A stretch of DNA of 64,000 bases from positions 1 through 64,000 of the forward strand of contig JADJQU010000003.1 of NCBI GenBank assembly GCA_016712565.1, given 5' to 3'. This DNA comes from Planctomycetota bacterium. Lineage in GTDB: Bacteria > Planctomycetota > UBA1135 > GCA-002686595. This document shows, piece by piece, positions 27,796 through 37,453 of this stretch. How positions within the stretch are numbered: position 1 is the first letter of the stretch; each line of letters starts with the position of its first letter. Under the pieces are notes generated by a model. The model saw nothing but the letters and a program-made list of their open reading frames with translations. It ran no database searches and was not told where the DNA came from. Position numbers and translations under genes: made by a program.

Positions 27796-27913
27796 CCCCT
27801 GCGCGGGGAGTCCTCCGCAACGGTCGGGCTCCTCGACACCCCTGCGAACCGGGCCCCGCGCGAACCGGGCCCCCCCCGGGTTGCGGGACCCCGTGATAGG
27901 CTTGACCCACATC

Positions 27914-29074
27914 ATGATCACCCAGCTTCGACGGACGTTTCGCGCTCCGCGCCTGCTCTCCCTGTGCTCGTTCCTCGGCCTCCTGTTCGCCGCGGGGGAG
28001 CGGGCCGCGGCCGATGTCATGAGCCTGACGCCCTCCAAGGACAACACCCTCTACGAGGACCCGGCTGGCGCGCTTTCGAACGGAGCCGGGCAGAGCTTCT
28101 TCGCCGGCCGCGTGGGCCTGGGCGGCGGCGGGGCCATTCGGCGCGGGCTTCTGCGTTTCGACCTGAGCGTGATCCCGGCCGGCTCGACGATCACCGGCGT
28201 GACCCTGGGCGTGTCCTGCTCCCAGGCCTCCCAGGTCAACAACGAGACCATGGAGCTGCGCCGGGTCCTGGCGGACTGGGGCGAGGGCCCCTCGGCGGCC
28301 AATCCCGGCGGCAGCGGCGCCTCGGCCCTTCCGCCGGATGCCACCTGGCTGCACACGTTCACCCCCACCGGGTTCTGGACCACCCAGGGCGGAGATTTCG
28401 CGCCCTCCGCCAGCGGCACGACCGTCGTGGCCGGCGCGGCGCCCTACGTGTTCGCGTCCCAGGCCGGCATGGTCGCCGACGCGCAGTTCTGGCTCGACAA
28501 CCCGGGCCAGAATTTCGGCTGGTGCATGCTGGGCAACGAGGCCGTGAGCAACACCTCGAAGCGCTTCGACTCCCGCGAGGGCGGCTCGATCCTGAGCCGG
28601 CCCACCTTGACGGTGACCTACACGTCCTCGGTCGTGAGCTACTGCACCGCCAAGGTCAACAGCCTGGGCTGCACGCCGCTGATCGGCGGCACAGGGGCCC
28701 CCAGCGCCAGCGCGGGCTCGGGCTTCGTGGTCAACGCCACCAGCGTGATCAACAACAAGCCGGGTCTTTTCATCTACACCAACGGCGGCGCCGCGGCCGT
28801 GCCGTTCGTCGGGGGACTGCGTTGCATCGGCACGCCCGTGCGCCGCTCGATTCCCTTGAATTCCGGCGGATTTCCGCCGCCGAACAACTGCTCGGGCGAG
28901 TACTCCATCGACGTGAACGCCTTCGCGGTGGGAGCCCTCGGGGGAACGCCGGCGTCGTTCCTGCTGGTGTCCGGCACGCAAGTCCACGGCCAGTTCTGGG
29001 GCCGCGACAACGGCTTCGCCGCGCCCAACAACGCCACGCTTTCGGCGGGGCTCCAGTTTCAGATCGGCCCTTGA
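27914..29074 (+). CDS. Secreted DNRLRE-domain protein with Cys-containing C-terminal module
   Basis: 386 residues; signal peptide from MITQLRR through LSLCSFLGLLFAAGERAAA. Residues about 35-235 are a DNRLRE-type domain (SLTPSKDNTLYED, RRGLLRFDLSVIPAGSTITGVTL, LRRVLADWGEGPS, WTTQGGDF, RPTLTVTYT), a beta-sandwich of extracellular matrix and spore-coat-like proteins. From SYCTAKVNSLGCTP onward follows a different module of about 145 residues that recurs at the C-terminus of the subtilase at 52789-54636. Probably cell-surface or exported. The next gene's TTG start overlaps its stop. Confidence 0.75.
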   Translation: MITQLRRTFRAPRLLSLCSFLGLLFAAGERAAADVMSLTPSKDNTLYEDPAGALSNGAGQSFFAGRVGLGGGGAIRRGLLRFDLSVIPAGSTITGVTLGVSCSQASQVNNETMELRRVLADWGEGPSAANPGGSGASALPPDATWLHTFTPTGFWTTQGGDFAPSASGTTVVAGAAPYVFASQAGMVADAQFWLDNPGQNFGWCMLGNEAVSNTSKRFDSREGGSILSRPTLTVTYTSSVVSYCTAKVNSLGCTPLIGGTGAPSASAGSGFVVNATSVINNKPGLFIYTNGGAAAVPFVGGLRCIGTPVRRSIPLNSGGFPPPNNCSGEYSIDVNAFAVGALGGTPASFLLVSGTQVHGQFWGRDNGFAAPNNATLSAGLQFQIGP

Positions 29075-30255
29075 ACCGCGGCGAGTTCCCGGCACCGCCC
29101 GAGGAAGCCTCTTTGCCTTGCGACGGGCCGTCCTCGCTGCGCGAGGCGCGCCTGCGGGCGGTGTTCGGCTCCCTGACCACAGGCGTGTTGATCCTCGACC
29201 CGCGGGGCCGGATCGTGGACTGCAACGCCGGGGCGGAGCGCATCCTGGCGCTGACGCGCGGCCAGATTCTGGACCACACCCAGCGGGATCCGCGCTGGCG
29301 GCTGACGCGCGAGGACGGGACGCCGTTCGCCACGGAGGAATACCTCGGGGCCGAAACTCTGCGCACGGGCGAATCCCGTGAGGGCGTCGTGGTGGGGATC
29401 CACGGGGCCGACGGCTCCTTGCGCTGGTGTTCGGTCAACAGCCAGTTGCTGCGGGACGAGGAGGGCCGGCCCGCCCACGGCGTGGTGATCTCCTTCGACG
29501 ACATCACCGCCCTGCGGCGGATGACCGAGCGCCTGCTGGAGGCCCAGAAATTGGAGTCCGTTGCGCGACTGGCCGGCGGCATCGCCCACGAGTTCAACAA
29601 CCTGCTGACGGCGGTGCTGGGGTATTCCGAGCTGGGCCTGGCCCAGGTGGCGCCGGGGACCAAGCTCTCCACCTACCTGACGCAAATCCTCCACAGCGGC
29701 GAGCAGGCCGCCCACCTGACCGAGCAGTTGCTCGCCTTCGCGCGTCGACGGGAGCCCCTGCAGGCCCACGTGGACCTCGGGGAGCTGTGCGCCTCGAGCC
29801 TGGACATCGTGCGCGCCCTGGTGGGCGAGCGCGTGTCCGTGGAGTTGCAGCGCGCCCCGGGACTCTGGCCCGTGATCGCCGACCGCGTGCAGATGCAGCA
29901 GGTGCTCTTGAACCTGGCCAGCAACGCCGCCGACGCCCTGGTGCTCGGCGGCCACCTGACGATTCGCTGCTCGAACCTGTCCCTGGGCCCGGGCTCGGGC
30001 CCCAGGGAACACGGTGACTGGGTCGAGTGGGTGGTCGAGGACGACGGCGTCGGCATGGCGCCCGAGGTCCAGGCCCACCTGTTCGAGCCCTTCTTCACCA
30101 GCAAGCAGGTGGGAGAGGGCCGGGGGCTGGGGCTTTCCACCTGCCATGGGATCGTGCACCGCCACGGCGGAGCCATCGCGGTGCGCTCGGCCCTGGGAGC
30201 TGGTTCCTCCTTCACCATCCGACTGCCCCGCGCCCGCGACGAACGAGGAGATTGA
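29071..30255 (+). CDS. PAS-domain sensor histidine kinase
   Basis: About 394 residues from a TTG overlapping the preceding stop (another TTG at 29113 is possible). Residues about 30-150 form a PAS domain (VFGSLTTGVLILDPRGRIVDCNAGAERILAL) with PAC-like end (SFDDITALRRMTERLLEAQKL). The dimerisation/phosphoacceptor segment is LAGGIAHEFNNLLTAVLGY (His phosphoacceptor), and the ATPase has NLASNAADAL (N box), VVEDDGVGMAPEV (G1) and GEGRGLGLSTCHGIVHRHGG (G2). No transmembrane segment, so a cytoplasmic NtrB-like kinase. No response regulator is adjacent. Confidence 0.85.
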   Translation: MNRGEFPAPPEEASLPCDGPSSLREARLRAVFGSLTTGVLILDPRGRIVDCNAGAERILALTRGQILDHTQRDPRWRLTREDGTPFATEEYLGAETLRTGESREGVVVGIHGADGSLRWCSVNSQLLRDEEGRPAHGVVISFDDITALRRMTERLLEAQKLESVARLAGGIAHEFNNLLTAVLGYSELGLAQVAPGTKLSTYLTQILHSGEQAAHLTEQLLAFARRREPLQAHVDLGELCASSLDIVRALVGERVSVELQRAPGLWPVIADRVQMQQVLLNLASNAADALVLGGHLTIRCSNLSLGPGSGPREHGDWVEWVVEDDGVGMAPEVQAHLFEPFFTSKQVGEGRGLGLSTCHGIVHRHGGAIAVRSALGAGSSFTIRLPRARDERGD

Positions 30256-30257
30256 GC

Positions 30258-30614
30258 ATGCCCGCCGGCTACTCAGGCACGCCCCTGGCCAAGAAACTCG
30301 GCATCCGTCCCGGAGCCCGCGTGGCCCTCCTGGGCGCGCCGCGCGGCTTCGAGGCCACGCTGGAGGGCTTGCCCGCCGATGCGAAGCTGGCCCGCAAGCT
30401 GGGCGCCCAGCACGACGTGATCGTGCTGTTCCCCGCCGACAGGTCCGGGCTTTCGCGGATCAAGGCCTGCGCGCGCGCACTGGAACCCTCGGGCGGCCTG
30501 TGGATCGCCTGGCCCAAGAAGTCCTCGGGCGTAACTACGGATCTGGACTTTGCCGTCGTGCAGAAGGCCGGGCTCGCCGCGCTGACAATCGCCGGCCGCC
30601 CCGGGATCCGCGAG
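30258..30614 (+). CDS. DUF3052-like protein, 3' end truncated
   Basis: The first 105 or so codons match the DUF3052 family: AGYSGTPLAKKLGIRPGARVALLGAPRGFEATL, DVIVLFPADRSGLSRI, ALEPSGGLWIAWPKKSSGVTTDLDFAVVQKAGLAA. Family members normally continue with a conserved tail of about 25 residues (GLVDNKVC...), which is missing: after GLAA the frame runs without a stop into the convergent gene. A small deletion or base error near 30575-30600 would explain this. Starts 2 bases after the kinase with a good GAGGAG site. The end given is where the convergent gene begins, not a real stop. Confidence 0.55.
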
Positions 30615-31073
30615 TCACTCGAGCGCGTGCCCGCAGGACAGTACGCCGGCCGCGAACCACGCGAACCAGCCGACGGTCCAGCCCGCGAGCCGCACCGTGC
30701 TCCACAGGCGCGTCGCCGGGAAGGGCGCCCATTGCAGCGCGAGGCCCAGGCCCAGGGGCGCGGCGGCGTAGGGCAAGAGATTCCAGGAGTTGGCCGCGCA
30801 GCAGGACTGCCAATCCCGGGCGAATCCGCCGAGGAATGGCCCCAGGATCGTCGCCGGCACCGCCAGGGCGAGGCGCGCGGTCCCGCCCCAGGATTCGTAG
30901 GGGGTTCCGTGGCCGAGGGCCGAGCTCACGGCGCCGGAGGTGGCCAGCGCGAAGAGGATCCACAGGATGAGGAACGCGCGGCGACGGCTTCTCCAGGTGC
31001 CCGCCCGCCGCGGCGACGGGGCGCGAGGCTCGGTCTCCAGGGCGGAGACCTGCTGCGCGGCCGGCGGGTTCAT
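30615..31073 (-). CDS. Small membrane protein, function unknown
   Basis: 152 residues with four hydrophobic segments (AFLILWILFALATSGAVSSAL, ARLALAVPATILGPFLGGF, WNLLPYAAAPLGLGLALQW, and VRLAGWTVGWFAWFAAGVL). No family recognised. Its ATG overlaps the TGA of the upstream bifunctional-nuclease gene (ATGA), so they are translationally coupled. GC-rich, consistent with neighbours. The 3' end meets the truncated DUF3052-like gene. Confidence 0.6.
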   Translation of the reverse strand: MNPPAAQQVSALETEPRAPSPRRAGTWRSRRRAFLILWILFALATSGAVSSALGHGTPYESWGGTARLALAVPATILGPFLGGFARDWQSCCAANSWNLLPYAAAPLGLGLALQWAPFPATRLWSTVRLAGWTVGWFAWFAAGVLSCGHALE

Positions 31074-31546
31074 TCGGGTGGTTCGGGCTTGGGCAGGGGA
31101 TCGGTGCTGGTGTCCGTGCGCACCTGGTCCAGCACGCTCTCGGCGACGCGGATCGTGGCCTTGGCCCGCAGGGCCAGGGCGATGGCGTCGCTGGGGCGCG
31201 CGTCCACGACGGACAGCTCGTCCGAGCCGCGGCGCTTGAGCACCAATTGGGCGAAAAACGTGTTCTGCCGCAGATCGACGATGTCGCAGCGGATGATCTC
31301 GGCATCCAGGGCGGCGGCGATCGCGTGGGCCAGCTGGTGGGTCAGGGGCCGCGGTGATTCGGCGGCGGTGACCACGCGGTGGATCTCGGCGGCTTCGACG
31401 GCGCCGATGACGATCGGAAAGCCGCGGGCGCCGCCCCGTTCCGTCAGGTAGATGAACTGCTGGGCCGAGTCCTCGCGCATCACGATGCGTCCGAGGAGCA
31501 TCTCGACCATGCGCTGTTCTTGCCGCGGATCCTGGGGGCTCGCCAT
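31070..31546 (-). CDS. Bifunctional nuclease-family (DUF151) protein
   Basis: 158 residues. The BFN/DUF151 fold is recognisable from FPIVIGAVEAAEIHRVV, PLTHQLAHAIAAAL, FFAQLVLKRRGSDELSVVDARPSDAIALALR. The founding plant member has RNase and DNase activity; bacterial members are common and poorly characterised. I start at MASPQDPRQ since the longer upstream frame is low complexity. Coupled to the downstream membrane protein. Confidence 0.88.
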   Translation of the reverse strand: MASPQDPRQEQRMVEMLLGRIVMREDSAQQFIYLTERGGARGFPIVIGAVEAAEIHRVVTAAESPRPLTHQLAHAIAAALDAEIIRCDIVDLRQNTFFAQLVLKRRGSDELSVVDARPSDAIALALRAKATIRVAESVLDQVRTDTSTDPLPKPEPPE

Positions 31547-31596
31547 GCCGGGAAGGAGCGTGGGACAAATCGCGCCGCGGCGCAAGGGCGGCGCGC

Positions 31597-32178
31597 TCAG
31601 CGGAGGCGCCGACCGCGTCCGAAACCGCCGCGGGGCGGCCGGCTCGCGGATCGCACGGGCCCGGTGGCCTGGCGCGCCCCGTGGCGCGGAGCGAGGGCGG
31701 GTCGCGGGGACTGCACGCCGCCGCGCAGGTCGGCCGTGGGACCGCCGGTGCTCTGCAACAGACGCCCATCGGCGGTCTCGTCGCGCCAGCCGCAGTGCAG
31801 GCAACGGGCGCCGCGGTTCTGCTGGGCCTGAAGCCGCACCAGCGCGCTGCGCCGGCAGTGGGGGCACTGGGGAGGCGCGGGAGGCGGCAGGCACAGGCGC
31901 AGGCCGATCCACACCACGCCCAGGCCCAGCAACAGGGCGAAGCAGACCGTGAAGTCCGAGTCCTTGCCGCGCGAGGCCAGCCGCAGCGCGCAGGACAGGG
32001 CCAGGAGCATCATCGGCGCCACGAGCCACGCACCGTGGATCGGAGGTCCCTCGAACTCCGCGAGTCGCGCCCCCAGTCCCCGGGCCTCGACAGGCCGGCG
32101 TTGGAGCGGCGCGCCGTGGGCTTCTCCCCGCGGCTGACGCCGACCATCGCGCGGGGAAGGCTCGAAGGGCTGGAACAT
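31597..32178 (-). CDS. Membrane protein with zinc ribbon
   Basis: 193 residues; two transmembrane helices (APMMLLALSCALRLA, FTVCFALLLGLGVVWIGLRL) in a hairpin, followed by a zinc ribbon CPHCRR...CLHCGW and an Arg/Gly-rich disordered tail. No family assigned. It lies 50 bases upstream of the DUF151 gene and probably shares its transcript. Confidence 0.55.
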   Translation of the reverse strand: MFQPFEPSPRDGRRQPRGEAHGAPLQRRPVEARGLGARLAEFEGPPIHGAWLVAPMMLLALSCALRLASRGKDSDFTVCFALLLGLGVVWIGLRLCLPPPAPPQCPHCRRSALVRLQAQQNRGARCLHCGWRDETADGRLLQSTGGPTADLRGGVQSPRPALAPRHGARQATGPVRSASRPPRGGFGRGRRLR

Positions 32179-32416
32179 TCCGCATCGAATTCTACCAGGG
32201 TCCGCGACGGGCGCCGGGCCGAGGGCCCAGGGTCGAGCACCGACGGGAACCTGGAAGGCCGGCCGCGGGCGGGGCCGGGCTCCCCGGTCCCGCGGAACCC
32301 CGCCGAGAGGCCCCGGGCCTGCCCGCGGCGCGCCGGCCCGGTGCGGCGGTTCGCTAGAATCCGACCAGGGCTCGGCGAGGCTCGGCCCCGCGGGGCAGCC
32401 GGACCGCCCCCCAGCC

Positions 32417-33460
32417 ATGCCCCAATCCCGACCTGCCCCCGTGCGGTCCGCCGCGACCTATCCGGACAACCCCGTGCTCCTGCGGGTCTGGCGCGGGGAT
32501 TGGGTCGAATCCCAGCACCGGGGCGCCTGGGTGCTCGTGGACGCCGCCGGGCGCGTACTGGAGGGCGCCGGGGCCTTCGACGCGCCGGTGTTCGCCCGCA
32601 GCTCGGTCAAGTCGCTCCAGGCCCTGCCCCTGATCGAAAGCGGAGCCGCCGACCGGTTCGGGCTCACGACGGAGGAACTGGCCCTGGTCCTGTCCTCCCA
32701 CGGAGGGGAGGACTGCCACACCGGCCCCGTGGGCAGGTTGCTCGCGCGCCTCGGGCTGGGCCCCGAGGCCCTGCGCTGCGGCGCCCACGCGCCCTTCGAC
32801 GCGCGCGCCCGGGAGGAGCTGGCCGGTCGGGGCCAGCGGCCCAGCACCCTGCACAACAATTGCTCGGGGAAGCACGCCGGGTTCCTGTGCCTCGCCTGCC
32901 ACCTCGGGGTGGCCCCCGAGCGCTATCTGGACCCCGCGGGACTTGTGCAACAGGCCGTGCGGGGGGTGGTCGAGGCCATGGCCGGAGCGGCTCCAGGCGA
33001 GGTGGAGACGGCCGTCGACGGCTGCAGCGCTCCGACCTTCCGCCTGCCCCTCTCGAAGCTCGCCACGGCCATCGCGCGGGTGGCCAATCCCGAGTCGTTG
33101 GCGCCCGCGCGCCGGGCGGCCTGCGAGCGGATCCTGGAAGCCGCGGCGCGCCATCCGGAGTTGATCGCAGGCACGCGCAAGCGCCTGTGCACGGACCTGC
33201 TGCGGGTTTCCGCGGGCCGTCTGTTCCCCAAGATCGGAGGCGACGCCGTCTACGTCGTCGGCGCGCGCGGCGCGGGCCGAGCCCTGGCGGTCAAGGTGGA
33301 CGACGGCGAGTCCCGCGGCTTGGCGCCGGTGGTGTTGGCGCTGTGCGAGCGCTTCGGCTTCCTCGGCGGCCAGGAATTGGAGCGGCTCGGCGAGTGGCGC
33401 GCGGGGATCACCCGCAACTGGGCCGGGCTGGAAGTGGGCCGCCTCGAGGTTTCCACGTGA
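32417..33460 (+). CDS. Type II-family (PF06089) asparaginase
   Basis: 347 residues of the thermolabile, Rhizobium-type asparaginase family, unrelated to E. coli AnsA/AnsB. Diagnostic blocks: FARSSVKSLQALPLIESGAADRFGL, LALVLSSHGGEDCHT, LHNNCSGKHAGFLCLACHLG, VDGCSAPTFRLPLSKLATA, and SAGRLFPKIGGDAVY. The SxxK-like Ser-Ser-Val-Lys motif and the Cys/Lys residues of NNCSGKH form the zinc and catalytic site in R. etli ReAV. Hydrolyses L-Asn to Asp and ammonia. Stop overlaps the next gene's GTG. Confidence 0.88.
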   Translation: MPQSRPAPVRSAATYPDNPVLLRVWRGDWVESQHRGAWVLVDAAGRVLEGAGAFDAPVFARSSVKSLQALPLIESGAADRFGLTTEELALVLSSHGGEDCHTGPVGRLLARLGLGPEALRCGAHAPFDARAREELAGRGQRPSTLHNNCSGKHAGFLCLACHLGVAPERYLDPAGLVQQAVRGVVEAMAGAAPGEVETAVDGCSAPTFRLPLSKLATAIARVANPESLAPARRAACERILEAAARHPELIAGTRKRLCTDLLRVSAGRLFPKIGGDAVYVVGARGAGRALAVKVDDGESRGLAPVVLALCERFGFLGGQELERLGEWRAGITRNWAGLEVGRLEVST

Positions 33461-34380
33461 GCCCCCCGGCCCGCAGCGCGGTTCCCGTGGACGAGAGCGT
33501 GCCGCGGCCCTTGCCGGAGCTCCCGGCGCAGTGCCACAAGGGAGACGCGGGACGCGTGCTCTTGGTTTGCGGCAGTCGACTGATGCCCGGCGCCGCCGTG
33601 CTGGCCCTGCGCGCCGCCACACGCGCGGGGGCCGGGCTCGCCACCCTGGCGGCCTTGGACCGCGAACTGCTCGCCATCGCGCCGCTCTCGGTGCCCGAGG
33701 CGGTGTTGCTCGATTGGAGCGAGCCGGAACTGGCGGGCGCTTCGTTCGAATCGCGCCTCCGCTCTCGGGAGGATCACGCCAGCCTCGTCGGGCCGGGACT
33801 CGGCCGCGGTCCGCGCACGGCGCGGGTGGTGGCCGCGCTGGCGAACGAGAGCAGTGTCGGAGCGCTGGTGCTCGACGCGGACGCGCTCAACGAGCTGGCC
33901 CAGGATCCAGGATTGCTTCCCCGACGCGCAGCCTTCACGGTCCTGACCCCGCACCCGGGCGAAGCGGCGCGCCTGCTGGGTCGCGGGATTCCTGCCGACG
34001 ACGGGGGTCGCGCGGCCTGCGCCCGGGAGCTCGCCGCCAAGTACGGCGCCGCCGTGGTGCTCAAGGGCCGGCGCAGCGTGATCGCCTGGGCCGATCGGGT
34101 CTTCGTCAACGGCACGGGCAACGCCGGAATGGCCACCGCCGGCGCGGGCGACGTGCTGGCGGGCATCGCCGCGGCCTACCTGGCCGCGGTGGGGGCGCGG
34201 CCCCAGGGGGATTTCACGGCCCTGGAGGCCCTGCGCGCGGCCGTGCACGTTCACGGTCTCGCCGGGGATCTCGCGGCCCGGGATCTGGGCCAGCGCGCGC
34301 TGATCGCCTCCGATCTGGCGGCCTACCTGCCCGCGGCCCAGCGGAGCCACGCGACGTGTTCGCCAGCGCGATCCTGCTGA
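33457..34380 (+). CDS. nnrD: ADP/ATP-dependent NAD(P)H-hydrate dehydratase NnrD
   Basis: 307 residues, the C-terminal kinase-fold half of YjeF-type repair enzymes without the epimerase half. Ribokinase-like features: GDAGRVLLVCGSRLMPGAAVLALRAATRAGAG, GLGRGPRT, LVLDADALNELA, LTPHPGEAARLLG, and the catalytic NGTGNAGMATAGAGDVLAGI. It repairs hydrated NAD(P)H. The GTG start overlaps the asparaginase stop, and the next gene starts inside its end. Confidence 0.87.
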   Translation: MSPPARSAVPVDESVPRPLPELPAQCHKGDAGRVLLVCGSRLMPGAAVLALRAATRAGAGLATLAALDRELLAIAPLSVPEAVLLDWSEPELAGASFESRLRSREDHASLVGPGLGRGPRTARVVAALANESSVGALVLDADALNELAQDPGLLPRRAAFTVLTPHPGEAARLLGRGIPADDGGRAACARELAAKYGAAVVLKGRRSVIAWADRVFVNGTGNAGMATAGAGDVLAGIAAAYLAAVGARPQGDFTALEALRAAVHVHGLAGDLAARDLGQRALIASDLAAYLPAAQRSHATCSPARSC

Positions 34381-37300
34381 GCGCCGGAGTGCTGGCGACG
34401 CGGCCGATCCAGGGCCCCGTGGCCGGGAGCGAGACGGCCGAGGTCTCCCCGGCCGCGGCTCCGGAGGCCCCGGGGGTCATGGGCGTCTTCGAGCGCGAGG
34501 TCCGCGTGCGCCTCCTGGCCGCCGACCCCCACGGGGCGGCGGAATCGCTCGCCCGGGCCCTGGCCGCGGCGAGCGAGCGCGCGCCGGGGGCCCCGGCTCA
34601 CAAGGCCCGCGAAACCGGCGCAGCTCTCGAGGCCCTCGATGTTCTCGATGCTCTCGATGCCCTTGGGCGCGCCTTCGAAGTGCGACCCGAGTTGGATCCC
34701 GCTCCGTGGATCGGCGCCCTGGAGGCCCTGACCGATTCGAAGCACCCGAACCTGCGCGCCGGGGCCTGGCGCGTGCTCGCGGCGGTGTCGCGGGCGCCGG
34801 ACCACGGCGCTCTCACCGACGGCGCCACCACCTGGGAGGAACGCCTGGAGTTCGCGCGCGCCCGGGCCCGCGCCGCGGGTCGGTCGCCGGCCAGGCCCGC
34901 CTCGAACCTCGAACTTGCGGTGCTCTCTCGCGATGGGGATCCCCGGGTTGCCCTGGCCGCCCTGGCGGAGGGGCTGCAGTCCGCCGGCCGCGACGACGAG
35001 CTCTTCGCGCGGGCCTGGATGGACGCCTTCGAGAGGGCCCGGGCCCGCGGCGACGACAGCGCCATCGAACTGCTGCCGCTGGTGGAGCTGGCCCCGCGCG
35101 GCGGGGAGCTGGCGCGCCGGGTCACCGAGCTGGCCGCCGCCCGCCGCGGCGTCGACCCCGACGGGTGGCGCGCCCTCGAGGTGCTGGCCCTGGCCTGTCA
35201 GGCCCGTCAGGGCGTGGCCCTGGATTCCGCGCGGTTGGACCACTTCGCCGACGGCTGGCATGCCGCCGCGCGTCGCCAGCCGGGCGCGCGGGTGTTGTTG
35301 GCGCGGGCGGCCCGGGCCCTGGGACCCGCAGTCGGCGAGCGACTGGCGCGCCGGGCACTGGAGTCCGGTCGCACGGAGGATGAGCTGCACGATTTCCTCG
35401 AGGGCGCGGTCGAGGCGCTGGATGCCGGCAGTCTGGTGCGCCTGTGCGCGCCCGCGGCGCTCCTGCGGCCGGAAATCGCCCGGGCACTCTTCGAGGGCCT
35501 GCGGGGGCGCGTGGAAGCCTGGGACGCGGAGGCCCTCGCACCCTGGCTCGACCGGCGCCTGGACGCCGAGCAGCGCGCGCGCATCGTGCTGATCGTCGCC
35601 GAGACCTTTCGCCAGAACGGTGACGTGGAAAGCGCCCGCTTCCTGGAGCGCGCCCTGGAGGACCCCGATCCCGACGTGGCGGCCATGGCCTTCCAGGGCC
35701 TCGCGGGCGCCGCGGATCCGACGCCCTGGATGGAGCGGCTGCACCGCGCCTGGAAGGGGCAGCCCCTGGCCTGGCGCGAGGCACGCCTGGGCGACCTTTC
35801 TCGCGGACTCGCCTGGACCTCCTTCCGCAACGACCTTCTGGAGCTCGCTTCCCAATCGCGCTCCGCGGGAGCGCGGGCGGCGGAGCTCCTGGCGCCCTTT
35901 CGCGGCGACCGCGAAGTGGTCGGGGCGCTCGTGGAATGGCTGGAGCAGGATCTCGGCCGCATTCGCGATCACGCTCCGCGCCGGCCGGGGGAGGAGTTGC
36001 CGCAGGAGCTCCAGGCCAGCGCCCTGTCCCTGGTGCGCGCTCTGGCCATCGTGGGGGAGAGCGAGGCCGTGCCGATCCTGCAGCGCGCCCTGGAGGCGAG
36101 CCGCGGCCGCTCCCTGGAACTGGGAAAGTCCTGCATCGCCTACCTGGGCCGCAGCGAACGGGGCCGGCGCGGCCTGGGGGACTGGCTCGCGCCCAGCGTG
36201 CCTTCCCGCCTGCGCGCCGAGGCCGCCCTGGCCCTGGCCGTCGACGGCGGGCGCGGCAATCAGGCCGCCGCATTGCACGTGCTGCTGACGGACTACAGCC
36301 GCTACGACGAGACCCTGCGCACGCGCGCCCTGCGGGTCTTCGGTGCCTCTGAGGACGCGGCCTCGGGGGAGCGCCTGTTCGAGGTGGCCCGCGCGGGGGG
36401 CTCGGGAGCGGCCGAGGTGCTCGCGGCCGTGGAGTGCGCCGGATTGCGCGCTCGGCGGGACACGGAGCTTCGCGAGCGCCTGTTTCACTGGCTGGGGGAG
36501 TCGGCACTGGACCCGGAGCTGCGCACGCTGACGATTTCGGCGCTGGTGCGCACCGGCGCGCCGGACGTGCTCGCGCGGCTGATGGAGCGCCTGCGCTCCC
36601 TCGGTGGCGCGGGGAATGCGGCCGCGACCCTGGCGACGGACGGCAGGGCAGGCCTCGAGCGCGCCTTCGAGCGCGAGACCCTGATCGCGAGCCTTGCTTC
36701 CTCGGGCGATCCCGCGGTCGTGGCGGCCTTCGACCCGGCCACGGTCTTCGAGGCGCCGCTCCTGCGCGCGGCCTCCGATTTTCGTGCCCGCGCCCGGGGC
36801 GAGACCCTGGCCGAGGCGGAGTTCGTGGCCCGCGCCGAGTTGGAGCTCCTGGGCGCCTTCGCGCGGTCCGGCCGCCTGGCCGAGGCCCTGGCCCGCGCCG
36901 CGGGCGAAGGAGCGGGCGGTTGGCGCGGGCTCGACGCGCGCCTGCTCCTGGAATGCGCGGCTCGCGCGCAGGGCCTGGAGCGCGAGGCCCTGGCGACGGC
37001 CGCCCAGATCGGCCTCCTGGGCGAGTCCGCGGTGGAGGACACGCCGCGCGTGCGCTTCGAGGCGCGGCGGCTTTCCCTGGAGGCCGCGCGGGAACGCGGG
37101 GACGACCTTGCCTTCGCGGCCCGCGGGGCGCGGCTCCTGGCCGACGTGCGCACCGGCGCCGTGCCGACCTGGATTTTCGCGCGCGCCTTCGGGGACTTCG
37201 ATCCGCGGCGCGGCATCGACGGGCTGGCGCGCCTAGCGTGCGAGGTCGGCCTGGCCCGCGCGCGGCTGGCGCTCTCCGCGGGCGACCTGGACGGGGCCCG

Positions 37301-37400
37301 GCGGGAGCTGGCTCTGGCGCGCGCGAGCCAGGGCTCGTCCAGTGCCGCGGCGGCGGAGCTGGCCCTGCTCGTGCGCGAGAATCCGGCCCTCGGGAACTGA
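34356..37400 (+). CDS. Large exported helical-repeat (HEAT-like) protein
   Basis: 1014 residues from a GTG at 34356 inside the end of nnrD; the first residues (FASAILLSAGVLATRPIQG) look like a signal peptide. The rest is Ala/Leu/Arg/Glu-rich amphipathic helices with recurrent patterns such as DPDVAAMAFQGLAGAADPTPW, ESEAVPILQRALEAS and VRTGAPDVLARLMERL, characteristic of HEAT/armadillo-like alpha-solenoids. Such proteins are usually scaffolds. No enzymatic motif seen. Role unknown. Confidence 0.65.
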   Translation: MFASAILLSAGVLATRPIQGPVAGSETAEVSPAAAPEAPGVMGVFEREVRVRLLAADPHGAAESLARALAAASERAPGAPAHKARETGAALEALDVLDALDALGRAFEVRPELDPAPWIGALEALTDSKHPNLRAGAWRVLAAVSRAPDHGALTDGATTWEERLEFARARARAAGRSPARPASNLELAVLSRDGDPRVALAALAEGLQSAGRDDELFARAWMDAFERARARGDDSAIELLPLVELAPRGGELARRVTELAAARRGVDPDGWRALEVLALACQARQGVALDSARLDHFADGWHAAARRQPGARVLLARAARALGPAVGERLARRALESGRTEDELHDFLEGAVEALDAGSLVRLCAPAALLRPEIARALFEGLRGRVEAWDAEALAPWLDRRLDAEQRARIVLIVAETFRQNGDVESARFLERALEDPDPDVAAMAFQGLAGAADPTPWMERLHRAWKGQPLAWREARLGDLSRGLAWTSFRNDLLELASQSRSAGARAAELLAPFRGDREVVGALVEWLEQDLGRIRDHAPRRPGEELPQELQASALSLVRALAIVGESEAVPILQRALEASRGRSLELGKSCIAYLGRSERGRRGLGDWLAPSVPSRLRAEAALALAVDGGRGNQAAALHVLLTDYSRYDETLRTRALRVFGASEDAASGERLFEVARAGGSGAAEVLAAVECAGLRARRDTELRERLFHWLGESALDPELRTLTISALVRTGAPDVLARLMERLRSLGGAGNAAATLATDGRAGLERAFERETLIASLASSGDPAVVAAFDPATVFEAPLLRAASDFRARARGETLAEAEFVARAELELLGAFARSGRLAEALARAAGEGAGGWRGLDARLLLECAARAQGLEREALATAAQIGLLGESAVEDTPRVRFEARRLSLEAARERGDDLAFAARGARLLADVRTGAVPTWIFARAFGDFDPRRGIDGLARLACEVGLARARLALSAGDLDGARRELALARASQGSSSAAAAELALLVRENPALGN

Positions 37401-37453
37401 TTCCTCCGCGGCCCGAGGGTGCAAGCTCCCGGCCCCGACGGCAAACTAGGACC

